Program-made: the position numbers and the translations under genes
Part shown: piece by piece, positions 15,837-24,656 of the stretch
Layout of the letters: every line of letters begins with the position of its first letter
How positions within the stretch are numbered: the first letter of the stretch is position 1
Source: DSVZ01 sp037439785
Lineage (GTDB): Bacteria > Verrucomicrobiota > Verrucomicrobiia > Limisphaerales > J093
Reading direction: 5' to 3'
Assembly (NCBI GenBank): GCA_037439785.1
Contig: JBBIVJ010000024.1
Coordinates: forward strand, 8,900-72,899
DNA: 64,000 nucleotides
The notes under the pieces: model-generated
What the model saw: the letters and a program-made list of their open reading frames with translations, nothing else
What the model was told of the DNA's origin: nothing
The model's database searches: none

Positions 15837-18410
15837 ATGAATCCCGTTTCTGCCTCGGCCCCCACCCCGCCCGGGGCCGCCGGCCCCCCGGTCGGTTTGC
15901 CCGGCGCGCGGTGGGTGGCCCTGGATCATGGCCTGACGCTCCTCCTCCGCGAAGACCCCGCGGCGCCGGTGGTTTCCGCCCAGGCGTGGTGCCGTTCCGG
16001 CAGCATCCACGAGGAACGCTGGCTCGGCGCGGGCCTGTCCCACGTGCTCGAGCACATGCTCTTCAAGGGCACCACCACCCGACCCGGCAGCCGCATTGAC
16101 CAGGAGGTCCAGGAGGCCGGCGGGGCCATGAACGCCTACACCTCTTTCGACCGGACGGTGTACTGGATCAACGTTCCCAACACCGGCACCTCCGTCGCGC
16201 TCGACATCCTGGCCGACATCATGCAGCACGCCACCCTGCCGGAGGAGGAACTGGCGCGGGAGATGGACGTCATCCGCCGGGAAATGGACATGTGCGACGA
16301 CGACCCCGCCCGCCTGTCCGCGCGGCGGCTGTTCGAAATCGCCTACACCGTCAGCCCCTACCGCTATCCGATCATCGGCTGCCCCGAGATTTTCAACCAG
16401 CTCAGCCGCGAGGACATCCTGGCGTACTACCGGGGCCACTACGTGCCCAACAACCTGTTCTTCGTGGTGGTGGGCAACTTCGAGGCCGACGCCCTGACCG
16501 ACCAACTGCGCCGGGCCTTTGCCGGGGCGCGTGCCCGCCCCCGCCCCGCCCCCGTGCTGCCCACCGAGCCGCGCCAGGTGGCCCCCCGCGAACTCTGCGA
16601 GGAGGCGTCCACCGAACTGGCCCACCTGCACTGGGCCTGGCACATCCCGGATGTGCGCCATCCGGACCTGCCCGCCCTGGAAGTACTGGCCCTGTTGCTG
16701 GGACACGGCCGCAGCTCCCGCCTCTTCCGCGAAGTCCGCGAACGCCGCGGCCTGGTCACCGGCATCGAAGCCTGGACCTACACCCCCGGCGGCGAGGGCC
16801 TCTGGGGCATCAGCGCCACCTGTGAGGCGGACAAATTCCCCGCCGCCTGTGACGCCATCCGGGCGGAAGTGGACCGCGTGCTCCAGGCACTGGCCGGACC
16901 GGAGGAGCTGACCAAGGCGGTCAAGCAGTTTGTCGCCGCCCACCTCGCCACCCGCAAGACCATGCAGGGCCAGGCACAGGACCTGGGCGGCAACTGGCTG
17001 ATCGCCGGCGACCTCCAGTTCTCCGCCCGCTATCTCGTGGCGGTCCGGGCCGTGACCCCCGCCGACCTCCAGCGCGTGGCGCAGACCTACCTGACCGCGA
17101 CCCACTGCACCCGCTACGCCCTCCTGCCCCGCGGCCACGCCCCCCGCGTGAGCGTGGCCGCCGCCGCGGCCCGCGAGCGCCCCGTCTCCCTGGTCCGCCT
17201 GCCCAACGGCCTGCGCCTGCTCCTCAAGCCGGATGCCCGCCTGCCCCTGGTCGAACTACGGCTGGCCCTGCGCGGGGGCGTGCTGTCCGAGACGCCCGCC
17301 ACCAGCGGCATCAGCCAGCTCCTGAGCCGGATGTGGATGCAGGGCACCACCCGCCGCAGCGCCGAAGAACTGGCCCGCACCATCGAAACCGTCGGCGGCA
17401 GCCTCGACACCTACAGCGGCAACCACAGCGTCGGCCTTTCCGCCGAAGTGCTCCGCGAGGATTTTGCCCTCGGCCTGGAACTGCTGGCCGAGGTGCTCCG
17501 CCAGCCCGCCTTCCCCCCCGACGCCCTCGAACGCGAGCGCCAGATGCAACTGGCCGCCCTCCGTGCCCAAAAAGACCAGCTCCTGGTCACCGCCTTCCGT
17601 GCCATGCGCCGCCGCCTCTTTGGCGACACCGGCTACGGCCTGGATCTGCTCGGTTCCGAAGCCAGCCTTCAGAGCCTGGACCGCGAGGCCCTCGTCCGCT
17701 GCCAGGACCGCCTGGTCAGCCCTGACCGCGCCGTGCTGGCCCTCTACGGCGACCTCGATCCGGAAGCGGCCGTGGCGGCCGTGACCCGGCTGCTTGGCGA
17801 CTGGTCCCCCGTGCCGGCCCCCGAACTCCCCCCCGCCGCCCCGCCCGGCACCGGCCGCGTGTTCGAGCCGGCCGACAAAAGGCAGGTGGTCGTGGTGGTC
17901 GGCTTCCCCGGCCTCACCCTGGACCACCCGGATCGCCACGCGCTGGCGCTGATCCAGGAAGCCTGCAGTGACCTGGGCTCCCGCCTGTTCCTGCGCGTGC
18001 GCGACCGCATGGGGCTGGCCTATTACGTGGGCGCCCAGCATTTCCCGGGGCTGCGGCCCGGTTACTTCGCCTTTTACGCCGGCACGGCACCGGAACACGC
18101 CGCGCAGGTGGAGGCCGAGCTGCTGGCCGAGGCCCAGGCCCTCCGCGCCGCCGGCCTCACGGCCGAGGAACTCCGCCGCGCCCAGGCCAAGGTCATCGGC
18201 CAGCGCAAAATTGCCCGGCAGGACCTCGGCCAACTGGCCATGAACCAGGCGCTCGATGAACTCTACGGCCTGGGCTACGCCCACGGCGACCAGGAGGACG
18301 AACGCCTCGCCGCCGTCACCGTCGAGCAAACCCGCCTCGTGGCCGAACGCTACCTCCAGCCCGAGCGGGCGGTCATCGCCCGCGTCAGCGGCGCCAGCGA
18401 CACGCCCTGA
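15837..18410 (+). CDS. Two-domain M16 (insulinase-like) metallopeptidase
   Basis: 857 residues, two fused M16 halves. The N-terminal half has the inverted zinc motif HVLEH (in GLSHVLEHMLFKG, near residue 66) and a downstream Glu in EEELAREMDVIRREMD, so it is catalytic. The C-terminal half lacks HxxEH but keeps the R...Y pair of the inactive partner domain (RVRDRMGLAYYVG). This matches the long PqqL/YmxG-like bacterial M16 type. No signal peptide is evident, so it is cytoplasmic or periplasmic by an unclear route. Substrate unknown; M16 enzymes cut small unfolded peptides. A second, single-domain M16 gene occurs at 37156-38439. Confidence 0.93.
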   Translation: MNPVSASAPTPPGAAGPPVGLPGARWVALDHGLTLLLREDPAAPVVSAQAWCRSGSIHEERWLGAGLSHVLEHMLFKGTTTRPGSRIDQEVQEAGGAMNAYTSFDRTVYWINVPNTGTSVALDILADIMQHATLPEEELAREMDVIRREMDMCDDDPARLSARRLFEIAYTVSPYRYPIIGCPEIFNQLSREDILAYYRGHYVPNNLFFVVVGNFEADALTDQLRRAFAGARARPRPAPVLPTEPRQVAPRELCEEASTELAHLHWAWHIPDVRHPDLPALEVLALLLGHGRSSRLFREVRERRGLVTGIEAWTYTPGGEGLWGISATCEADKFPAACDAIRAEVDRVLQALAGPEELTKAVKQFVAAHLATRKTMQGQAQDLGGNWLIAGDLQFSARYLVAVRAVTPADLQRVAQTYLTATHCTRYALLPRGHAPRVSVAAAAARERPVSLVRLPNGLRLLLKPDARLPLVELRLALRGGVLSETPATSGISQLLSRMWMQGTTRRSAEELARTIETVGGSLDTYSGNHSVGLSAEVLREDFALGLELLAEVLRQPAFPPDALERERQMQLAALRAQKDQLLVTAFRAMRRRLFGDTGYGLDLLGSEASLQSLDREALVRCQDRLVSPDRAVLALYGDLDPEAAVAAVTRLLGDWSPVPAPELPPAAPPGTGRVFEPADKRQVVVVVGFPGLTLDHPDRHALALIQEACSDLGSRLFLRVRDRMGLAYYVGAQHFPGLRPGYFAFYAGTAPEHAAQVEAELLAEAQALRAAGLTAEELRRAQAKVIGQRKIARQDLGQLAMNQALDELYGLGYAHGDQEDERLAAVTVEQTRLVAERYLQPERAVIARVSGASDTP

Positions 18411-18500
18411 CCCTCGGCGTGGTGGAAACCGCGGCGAGGGCGGGTCGCGCTCAAGTCTGGGGATCGCCGGGGAGTCCGGGGCACCACGCGGCCCGCAGGG

Positions 18501-19883
18501 TCAGTCCAGAAACTTGCCCGGGTTGAGCAGACCTTGCGGGTCCAGGGCCGCCTTGATCCGCCGGTGCAGCGCCCGGACCTCGACCGGCGCGGCCTGTGGC
18601 CACCAACGCTTCTTGGCCAGCCCCACGCCGTGTTCGCCGGTCACCGCCCCACCCCAGGCCAGCACCTGGGTGAACAGCTCGTCCAGCGCCGCCTCGCTGC
18701 GCGCGATCTCCCCCGGCCGGGACTCGTCCACCATCAGGTTCACGTGGATGTTGCCATCGCCGGCGTGGCCGAAACAGGCCACCGGGAAGCCGTGGCGCCG
18801 CTGGAGCCGGGTGGCGAAGCGGAACAGGTCCTCCAGCCGGCTGCGGGGCACGACGATGTCCTCGTTGAGCTTGGTCAGGCCGGTGTCCCGCAGGGCGTAG
18901 GAGAACTCGCGCCGGATTTGCCAGAGCCGCTCGCAGGCGGCGGCGCCCAGGGCCCGCTGGACAAAGCGCGTGCCGGCGTTGCGGGCGGCGGCCTCGACCC
19001 CGCGCAGTTCGGCGCGGACCGTCCGAGGCTGGCCATCCAGCTCAACAATGATCAACGCCCCGCACCCCGCCAGCCGGCGGCTGCCGGTGCGGCGCCGGGC
19101 CGCCTCGAGGGTGAAGGCGTCGGCCACCTCCAGGGCGCAGGGCAGCAGGCCCGCGGCGAAGATGGCGCGGATGGCGCGGGCGGCGGCGGCCATGTGGGCG
19201 TAACCCACGCACAGGCAGGCGCGGTCCGGAGGCAGGGGTAGCAGCTTGAGCGTGGCCTCGGTGACCACCCCCAGTATCCCCTCGCTGCCCACAAACAGGC
19301 GCGCCAGCTCGAAGCCGGTTTTGTTCTTGTGGGTGCGGCCGCCCAGCCGCACCACCGTGCCGTCGGCCAGCACCACTACCAGTCCCAGCACGTAATCGCG
19401 GGTCACGCCGTACTTGAGGCAGCGCGGGCCGCCGGCGTTGGTGGCGATGTTGCCGCCGAGGCTGCACTCGCTGCGACTGGCGGGGTCGGGCGGATAAAAC
19501 AGGCCCCGCGCCTCGACCGCGTCCTGCAGGGCCTGCGTGCGCACGCCCGGCTCGACCACCGCCACGAAGTCGCCCGTGTGGATTTCCTTGATGCGGTCCA
19601 TCCGGTCCAGCGACAGCACCAGGCCGCTCCGCACCGGCACGCAGCCGCCCACGTAGCCATGCCCGGCCCCGCGCGGGGTGACCGGCAGGCGGTGGACGTG
19701 GGCGAAGCGGAGGATTTTCACCACCGACGCGGTCGAGCGGGGCAGGGCCACCGCCTCGGGCAGGGCGCGGGCAAACCACTTGTCGCCCGCGTGCGCCTGG
19801 CGCGTGGCAGGGTCCAGGCGCAGTTCCCCGGCGGGCAGTTGGCGCTGGAGGGACCGCCACAGGGCGGCGGAGCGGTCCTTCAT
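18501..19883 (-). CDS. FAD-binding 2-hydroxyacid oxidase (GlcD-type)
   Basis: 460 residues. The FAD-binding domain shows TPRGAGHGYVGGCVP, PPDPASRSECSLGGNIATNAGG and FVGSEGILGVVTEATLKL; the C-terminal domain shows GHAGDGNIHVNLM and GEHGVGLAKKRW, the metal and substrate motifs of GlcD/D-lactate dehydrogenases. It likely oxidises glycolate or D-lactate at the membrane face. No GlcE or GlcF genes lie nearby, so the electron acceptor and exact substrate are unclear. The start overlaps the DUF2007 stop by 4 bases (ATGA). Confidence 0.9.
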   Translation of the reverse strand: MKDRSAALWRSLQRQLPAGELRLDPATRQAHAGDKWFARALPEAVALPRSTASVVKILRFAHVHRLPVTPRGAGHGYVGGCVPVRSGLVLSLDRMDRIKEIHTGDFVAVVEPGVRTQALQDAVEARGLFYPPDPASRSECSLGGNIATNAGGPRCLKYGVTRDYVLGLVVVLADGTVVRLGGRTHKNKTGFELARLFVGSEGILGVVTEATLKLLPLPPDRACLCVGYAHMAAAARAIRAIFAAGLLPCALEVADAFTLEAARRRTGSRRLAGCGALIIVELDGQPRTVRAELRGVEAAARNAGTRFVQRALGAAACERLWQIRREFSYALRDTGLTKLNEDIVVPRSRLEDLFRFATRLQRRHGFPVACFGHAGDGNIHVNLMVDESRPGEIARSEAALDELFTQVLAWGGAVTGEHGVGLAKKRWWPQAAPVEVRALHRRIKAALDPQGLLNPGKFLD

Positions 19884-20110
19884 GAGTTGCCGGAGCCGGC
19901 GGTTTCAGGAGGCGTGATCAGGGCGCGCGCCGCGGCGGCGTCGGCCTCGGGCACGTCCACGCGGTATTCCACCCCGGCAATGCCCGCGCCGCTGGCCAGG
20001 GCGGACTGCTCGTTGCGGAGGCTGGCAAACAGTCCCGCCGCCTCGAGCCGGCCACGGATGACCTGGGCCTCCGCGAGGTTGAAGGTGCGGAAGACGGTGA
20101 CCATGTCCAT
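19880..20110 (-). CDS. DUF2007 domain protein
   Basis: 76 residues covering the whole DUF2007 domain: VTVFRTFNLAEAQVIRGRLE, then AGLFASLRNEQ, then VEYRVDVPEADAAAARALI. DUF2007 is a small ferredoxin-like fold linked to GlnB-like proteins and proposed to act in signalling; function is unproven. It leads a two-gene operon with the GlcD-type oxidase (4-base overlap). A second ATG two codons in is also possible. The promoter sits 5 bases before the first ATG. Confidence 0.85.
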   Translation of the reverse strand: MDMVTVFRTFNLAEAQVIRGRLEAAGLFASLRNEQSALASGAGIAGVEYRVDVPEADAAAARALITPPETAGSGNS

Positions 20111-20115
20111 GCCGC

Positions 20116-20144
20116 AGGCTAGTCCCCGGCCCGCGGCGGTTCAA
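20116..20144 (-). promoter_or_regulatory. Putative leaderless promoter of DUF2007-glcD operon
   Basis: Minus strand: -35 TTGAAC (20144-20139), 17-bp spacer, -10 TAGCCT (20121-20116), 5 bases to the ATG at 20110. Confidence 0.6.
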
Positions 20145-20231
20145 GGAGGGGTGCACGGTGAAAAGGAGAAGGGGACGGGGAGCGGAAGCGCCCCCCGCAT
20201 CCTCGCGGTCCCCGGCCGTCGGCTCCGGCCC

Positions 20232-22250
20232 TCAGCCGGCCAGGCGCGGAAACTCGGTGATCCGCAGCTTGGCGCAGCCGTAGGGCAGGAGGGTGAGGTC
20301 TTCAACCGGCTCGCGGGTGGCTTCCGGCTGGGGGGAAATTTCCGCCGCCCAGCCGTGTTCGAGTTTCCAGCCGGGCAGGCGGCGGCCCTGCACGTGGGCC
20401 ACCACGCCCGCGCCCTCGGGGGCGAAGGGCCGTTCGCCCACGGGGCGCTCCTCGAAGCGCACGCTGGTCTCGGGCCGCGCCTCGTCCACCAGCAGGCCGT
20501 AGTTCCAGGGGGAGGCGGGGCGGACCTCGAAATCGGCGTGCGGCAGTTCGCGGTGGGGCTTGTCGCTGTGGATGCGCGTCCAGGTCTCGCGCGGGTTCAG
20601 GGCAAAGACCAGGGGGCCGCGCTCGAGGGCCAGGGCCTGGTTGTAGCGGCGGCTGACCCGCACCGGCATGGGCAGGTGCATCTCCAGTTCGGTGGTGCCG
20701 GACCAGGACCGGTCCAGGCGGTGGAAGCGGCCGGGCGCCAGTGTCTGGGGGCGCCCGCCGGCTCCGCGCAGGGTGGCGCCGCCCGTCCAGGCCGGCACCC
20801 GCAGCCGCAGCGGGAAGCGCAGCTGGTCCTCCACGCTCACGGTCAGGCGCAGGGTTTCACGGAACGGGTAATCAGTGTCCACCCGCACGTGCACGGGCCG
20901 GCCGCGGACGATGGCGCGCAACGAAATCGGGGCGTAGGCCGCGGCCACCAGGCCGTCGTCGGCGCTGCGCAGCCAGAGGTGGGCGGCGAACTTGGGCCAG
21001 CCCTGGTGGAGGTTGGCGGTGCAGCAGCCGTAGTTGGGTTCGAGGCCGAAGATGTTCGCGTCCGGGCCGTTGGTGGTCCACATGTGGTCGGGGTTGACGG
21101 TGCACTGGACCTGGTTGACCTGCTGGTCGTACTGGTGCGACCACATGTCGGGGGCGAAGGTGGCGGGCAGGGCATTGAAGGCGGCGCGTTCGAGGCGGTC
21201 GGCGTAGGCGGGGTCGCCGGTGAGGGCGGTCAGCCATTCGAGGGAGTAAAGCGCCTCGACCACGGCGCACAGTTCGGTACCCTGGGTGGGGCTGCGGCCG
21301 GCCAGGCATTCGTCCCCGGTGAACAGGCCGTGGACCTGGCCGTGGTAGCGGTCCAGCACCGCCAGCATCTCGCGGGCGAAGTCGCGGTCTTCCGCCCGGC
21401 CGGTCAGGCGCCAGGCCAGGGCGTGGGCCTTGAGGGCCATGGCGGTGTTGACCACGTGCTTTTCCCAGGTCCAGCGGCCGCGGCGCGGGGTGGGCGAAAT
21501 GATGTCCGGGCCGCGGTAGAAGGCGCGGTAGTCGAAGCCCTGGTCGTGGAGGCGCCGCGCCAGGTCCAGCAGCCAGGGCTCGCCGGTGCGTTCGAAGACG
21601 TGGTACACGGCAATGAGGCCCTCGAACCAGCGGAAGCGGCCCCAGTTGAAGAGCGGGCGACGCTCGAGCGCCGCCAGCAGGGCGCGGAGGTTGCGGCGCA
21701 CCGCCTCGAGTACGGCGGCGTCGGCGGTGGCTTCGTGGTATTGGACCAGCGCCTTGTTGACCAGCAGGATGGCCCAGAGGTCATAGGGCCGGCTGGCGGC
21801 GTCCTGCGGGTAAGGGGCGTACCAGCCATCGGCCCGCTGGCCGGAGACAATCTGGTCCACGCGGCGCTTGACCTTGGCCTTGAGGGGGGCGTCGTCCAGC
21901 ACCCAGGCCAGGGCGATGACGCCGTCCAGCCAGTAGGGGGCGCGTTCCCAGCCCTCGGCCCGGCCGCCGAACCACTGGCTGTCCATGACGTCCGGCCAGA
22001 ACTCATCGAGGTGGCCGCTGAGGCCGTCGGCCTGTTGGCGCAGTTGGCGGCGCAGCCAGCCCTCGACGGTAATGCTGCCCAGCGGCAGCGGGCGGAAGGC
22101 CGGCTCCAGCAGGCCGCCGCCGGGACGGGACGGAGAGGCGGGGGTGGCGGCGGCTCGGGTAGAGGCCGGCGGGGTCAGGGCCGCCACGGCGGCGGTGCCC
22201 AGGGAGAGCCGGCTCAGAAACGTGCGGCGGGGCAGCGAGGATGTGTTCAT
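20232..22250 (-). CDS. Tat-exported GH127 beta-L-arabinofuranosidase-like enzyme
   Basis: 672 residues. The N-terminus has a twin-arginine signal (LPRRTFLSRLSLGTAAVAAL). The body matches glycoside hydrolase family 127: an alpha/alpha-barrel followed by beta domains. Active-site residues known from the family are present: Glu326 and Cys328 (GTELCAV), and Cys409-Cys410 (NYGCCTANLHQGWPK), which hold zinc around the cysteine nucleophile; Glu314 (TGDECL) fits the acid/base region. It likely removes beta-L-arabinofuranose from plant or algal glycans in the periplasm. It is monocistronic: gaps of 121 and 106 bases flank it. Confidence 0.93.
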   Translation of the reverse strand: MNTSSLPRRTFLSRLSLGTAAVAALTPPASTRAAATPASPSRPGGGLLEPAFRPLPLGSITVEGWLRRQLRQQADGLSGHLDEFWPDVMDSQWFGGRAEGWERAPYWLDGVIALAWVLDDAPLKAKVKRRVDQIVSGQRADGWYAPYPQDAASRPYDLWAILLVNKALVQYHEATADAAVLEAVRRNLRALLAALERRPLFNWGRFRWFEGLIAVYHVFERTGEPWLLDLARRLHDQGFDYRAFYRGPDIISPTPRRGRWTWEKHVVNTAMALKAHALAWRLTGRAEDRDFAREMLAVLDRYHGQVHGLFTGDECLAGRSPTQGTELCAVVEALYSLEWLTALTGDPAYADRLERAAFNALPATFAPDMWSHQYDQQVNQVQCTVNPDHMWTTNGPDANIFGLEPNYGCCTANLHQGWPKFAAHLWLRSADDGLVAAAYAPISLRAIVRGRPVHVRVDTDYPFRETLRLTVSVEDQLRFPLRLRVPAWTGGATLRGAGGRPQTLAPGRFHRLDRSWSGTTELEMHLPMPVRVSRRYNQALALERGPLVFALNPRETWTRIHSDKPHRELPHADFEVRPASPWNYGLLVDEARPETSVRFEERPVGERPFAPEGAGVVAHVQGRRLPGWKLEHGWAAEISPQPEATREPVEDLTLLPYGCAKLRITEFPRLAG

Positions 22251-22330
22251 GGACGGTACGGGGGTTGATTTACCTCCAAACCGTCCCGCCGGCCAGAAGG
22301 GAATGGGTCGAATTGCCGGGGAAATGCGAC

Positions 22331-22351
22331 CGCCCGGCTGCCGGCCGGGCG
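22331..22351 (-). terminator. Hairpin downstream of the suf operon
   Basis: Stem CGCCCGGC (22331-22338) with GCCGGGCG (22344-22351) and a 5-base loop, just past the sufS stop. It lacks a good U-run on the minus strand, so it may be an RNA 3'-end stabiliser or weak terminator. Confidence 0.35.
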
Positions 22352-22356
22352 CGGGG

Positions 22357-23592
22357 TCAGAGCCGGAAGAATTTCCGGACTTCGCCCAGCACCTCGAGGA
22401 AGCGGTCCACCTCGGCCGGGGTGTTGTAGAAGTAGAAGCTGGCGCGGGCGGTCGCGCTGATGCCGAGCTTTTTCATCAACGGCTGGTTGCAATGGTGGCC
22501 GCCGCGCAGGGCCACGCCGAACTGGTCGGCCACGGTTACCACGTCGTGGGCGTGGACGTCGTCGAGGAGGAAGCTCAGCACGCCGGCGCGGCCCGCGCGG
22601 GGGCCGAAGACCCGCACCCCGGGTAGCTGCAGCAGCCGTTCATGGGCATAGCGGACCAGTTCCTGATCGTGCTGCCAGATGCGGTCGCGGCCGACGGCGT
22701 CCAGGTAATCCATGGCGGCGGCCAGGCCGATGGCGCCGGCGATGTGCGGGGTGCCGGCCTCGAACTTGTGGGGCACGGTATTCCAGCGGCTTTCGTGGTA
22801 GTCCACGCTGGAGATCATGTCGCCGCCGCCCTGCCAGGGGGGCAGGGCCTCGAGCAGTTCACGGCGGCCCCAGAGCACGCCGATGCCGGTGGGACCGCAG
22901 ATTTTGTGGCCGGAGAAGGCTAGGAAGTCGCAGCCCAGGGCCCGGACATCCAGCGGCCGGTGCCCGGCGCTTTGCGCGGCGTCCACCAGCGTCACCGCCC
23001 CCACGGCGCGGGCGCGGGCACAAAGTTCCTCGACCGGATTGACCGTGCCCAGGCTGTTCGAGATGTGGGTGAAGGCGAACAGCTTGACGCCGGGGGTGAG
23101 GAACTCGTCCAGCCGCGCGAGGTCCAGCAGGCCGTCGTCGCCAGTGACGGGCAGGAAGCCCAGGCGGGCGCCGGTGCGGGCGGCAAGCAGTTGCCAGGGC
23201 ACCAGGTTGCTGTGGTGCTCCATCTCGGTGAGCAGGATGCGGTCACCAGGTCGGAGGTGCGTGGCGCCCCAGGTGTGGGCCACGAGGTTGATGCCCTCGG
23301 TGGTGCCGCGGGTGAAGATGATTTCCTCCGGCCCGGCGGCGTTCAGGAAGCGGGCGGCGCGGGCGCGGGCGCCCTCGTAGGCGGTGGTGGCGCGGTGGCT
23401 CAGTTCGTGGATGCCGCGATGGACATTGGCGTTGTCCTGCTCGTAGTAGCGGCGCAGGGCGTCAATGACCGCCCGCGGTTTCTGGCTGGTGGCCGCGTTG
23501 TCCAGATAGACCAGAGGATGGTCGTGGACCTGTTGGGCAAGGACGGGGAAGTCGCGGCGGAGCGTGTCCCAGTCTGGTGCGCCCGGGGTCAT
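22357..23592 (-). CDS. sufS: Cysteine desulfurase SufS
   Basis: PLP enzyme that takes sulfur from cysteine for cluster assembly. 411 residues. Markers: YLDNAATSQKP at the N-terminus, TEMEHHSNLVPW, VDAAQSAGH, the PLP lysine in FSGHKICGPTG, and the active-site cysteine in RGGHHCNQPLM (near residue 360), the group II SufS form. The ATG at 23592 is chosen; a GTG at 23622 that overlaps the sufT stop is the alternative. Last gene of the suf operon. Confidence 0.95.
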   Translation of the reverse strand: MTPGAPDWDTLRRDFPVLAQQVHDHPLVYLDNAATSQKPRAVIDALRRYYEQDNANVHRGIHELSHRATTAYEGARARAARFLNAAGPEEIIFTRGTTEGINLVAHTWGATHLRPGDRILLTEMEHHSNLVPWQLLAARTGARLGFLPVTGDDGLLDLARLDEFLTPGVKLFAFTHISNSLGTVNPVEELCARARAVGAVTLVDAAQSAGHRPLDVRALGCDFLAFSGHKICGPTGIGVLWGRRELLEALPPWQGGGDMISSVDYHESRWNTVPHKFEAGTPHIAGAIGLAAAMDYLDAVGRDRIWQHDQELVRYAHERLLQLPGVRVFGPRAGRAGVLSFLLDDVHAHDVVTVADQFGVALRGGHHCNQPLMKKLGISATARASFYFYNTPAEVDRFLEVLGEVRKFFRL

Positions 23593-23618
23593 GGGGGGAA
23601 AGGGCGTGGGGCGGGTCT

Positions 23619-24182
23619 TCACATCAGGCCCAGTTCGAGGCGGGCGGCTTCGGTCATCATGGACTGGTTCCACGGCGGGTCCCAGACCAGCTCGACGGTA
23701 ACTTCGCCCACGTTTTCGAGGGCGAGGATTTTGTTTTGGGCGTCCTGCTGAATGACCGGGCCCATGCCGCAGCCGGGGGCGGTGAGGGTCATTTTCACGT
23801 CCACCTTGTACGTGCCGGTGTCCGCGATGGGCGTGACCTGGCAGTCGTACACCAGGCCGAGGTCCACGATGTTGACCGGGATTTCCGGGTCGTAACAGGT
23901 CTTGAGCGCGGCCCAGACGGCCTGCTCGACCTCCTCGCGGGTCTGCGGCCGGGCCGGCCGGGTGTCGGCCGCCGGGGCGGGGGTGGCGGCCAGGCCGAGG
24001 GCATCGGCGTCCCGGCCGGCGATGCGGAACATGTTGCCGTTGACCACCACGGTGTAGGTGCCGCCCAGGGCCTGGGTGATGTAGGCCGTTTCGCCGGCCT
24101 TGAGGGTGACGGGCGTGCCCACGGGGACGATGGTGGCTTCCACGTCGCGTTGGAGGACAACCTGATTGGGGGTCTCGGGCAT
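23619..24182 (-). CDS. sufT: Fe-S assembly protein SufT
   Basis: 187 residues. The N-terminal 65 residues (LQRDVEATIVPVGTPVTL to GNMFRIAGRDADALG) are the extra SufT domain; the C-terminal part is a MIP18/DUF59 domain with YDPEIPVNIVDLGLVY, LTAPGCGMGP (the reactive Cys) and VWDPPWNQSMMTEAAR. It acts in maturation of certain Fe-S proteins. The ATG at 24182 removes an implausible Arg/Pro-rich extension. It lies between sufU and sufS with gaps of 11 and 26 bases. Confidence 0.94.
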   Translation of the reverse strand: MPETPNQVVLQRDVEATIVPVGTPVTLKAGETAYITQALGGTYTVVVNGNMFRIAGRDADALGLAATPAPAADTRPARPQTREEVEQAVWAALKTCYDPEIPVNIVDLGLVYDCQVTPIADTGTYKVDVKMTLTAPGCGMGPVIQQDAQNKILALENVGEVTVELVWDPPWNQSMMTEAARLELGLM

Positions 24183-24193
24183 GGCAGCGGGGG

Positions 24194-24652
24194 TTAGTCG
24201 GCCGGACTTTCGGTGGTCACGGGGGTTTGCTGGCCGGCCAGGGCGGCCAGGAGGGCGTGCCAGGGCAGGATGGCGCACTTGACACGGGCGGGGAACTTGT
24301 GGACGCCGGCGAAGACCTGGAGTTTGCCGGGGGTGCCGTCGCCAATCTGGCCGGTGGTGACCATGCGGTGCACCCGGTCGAAGAGCGGTTGGACCTCGTC
24401 CTGGCGCCGGCCCTGGAGCGCCTCGGTCAGGATCGAGGCGCTGGCCTTGGAGATGGCGCAGCCGGAGCCCTGGAAGGCGATGTCGGCGATGCGGTCGCCT
24501 TCGAGCTTGAGGTAGAGGGTGACGTTGTCCCCGCAGAGCGGGTTGTGGCCCTGGGCGGTGCGATGGGCGTCGGGCAGGACGCGGAAATTGCGCGGGCTGC
24601 GGCTGTGGTCGAGGATGACCTGCTGGTAGAGGTCGGTAAGATCGTCGAGCAT
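24194..24652 (-). CDS. sufU: Sulfur-transfer/scaffold protein SufU
   Basis: 152 residues. It shows the U-type cysteines: NPLCGDNVTLYL, GSGCAISKASASILTE and RVKCAILPWHALLAAL. The insertion between the second and third cysteines marks SufU rather than IscU; in Firmicutes SufU binds zinc and relays sulfur from SufS to SufBCD. Genes sufB, C, D, U and S together make this a SufBCDSU-type system, with no sufE or sufA in sight. It starts 4 bases after the sufD stop. Confidence 0.95.
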   Translation of the reverse strand: MLDDLTDLYQQVILDHSRSPRNFRVLPDAHRTAQGHNPLCGDNVTLYLKLEGDRIADIAFQGSGCAISKASASILTEALQGRRQDEVQPLFDRVHRMVTTGQIGDGTPGKLQVFAGVHKFPARVKCAILPWHALLAALAGQQTPVTTESPAD

Positions 24653-24656
24653 GGGA

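Noticed and set aside
19329..22268. 979-codon plus-strand open frame
   Set aside because: Antisense to the GlcD-type, DUF2007 and GH127 genes, all of which have clear family motifs. The translation has no recognisable domain.
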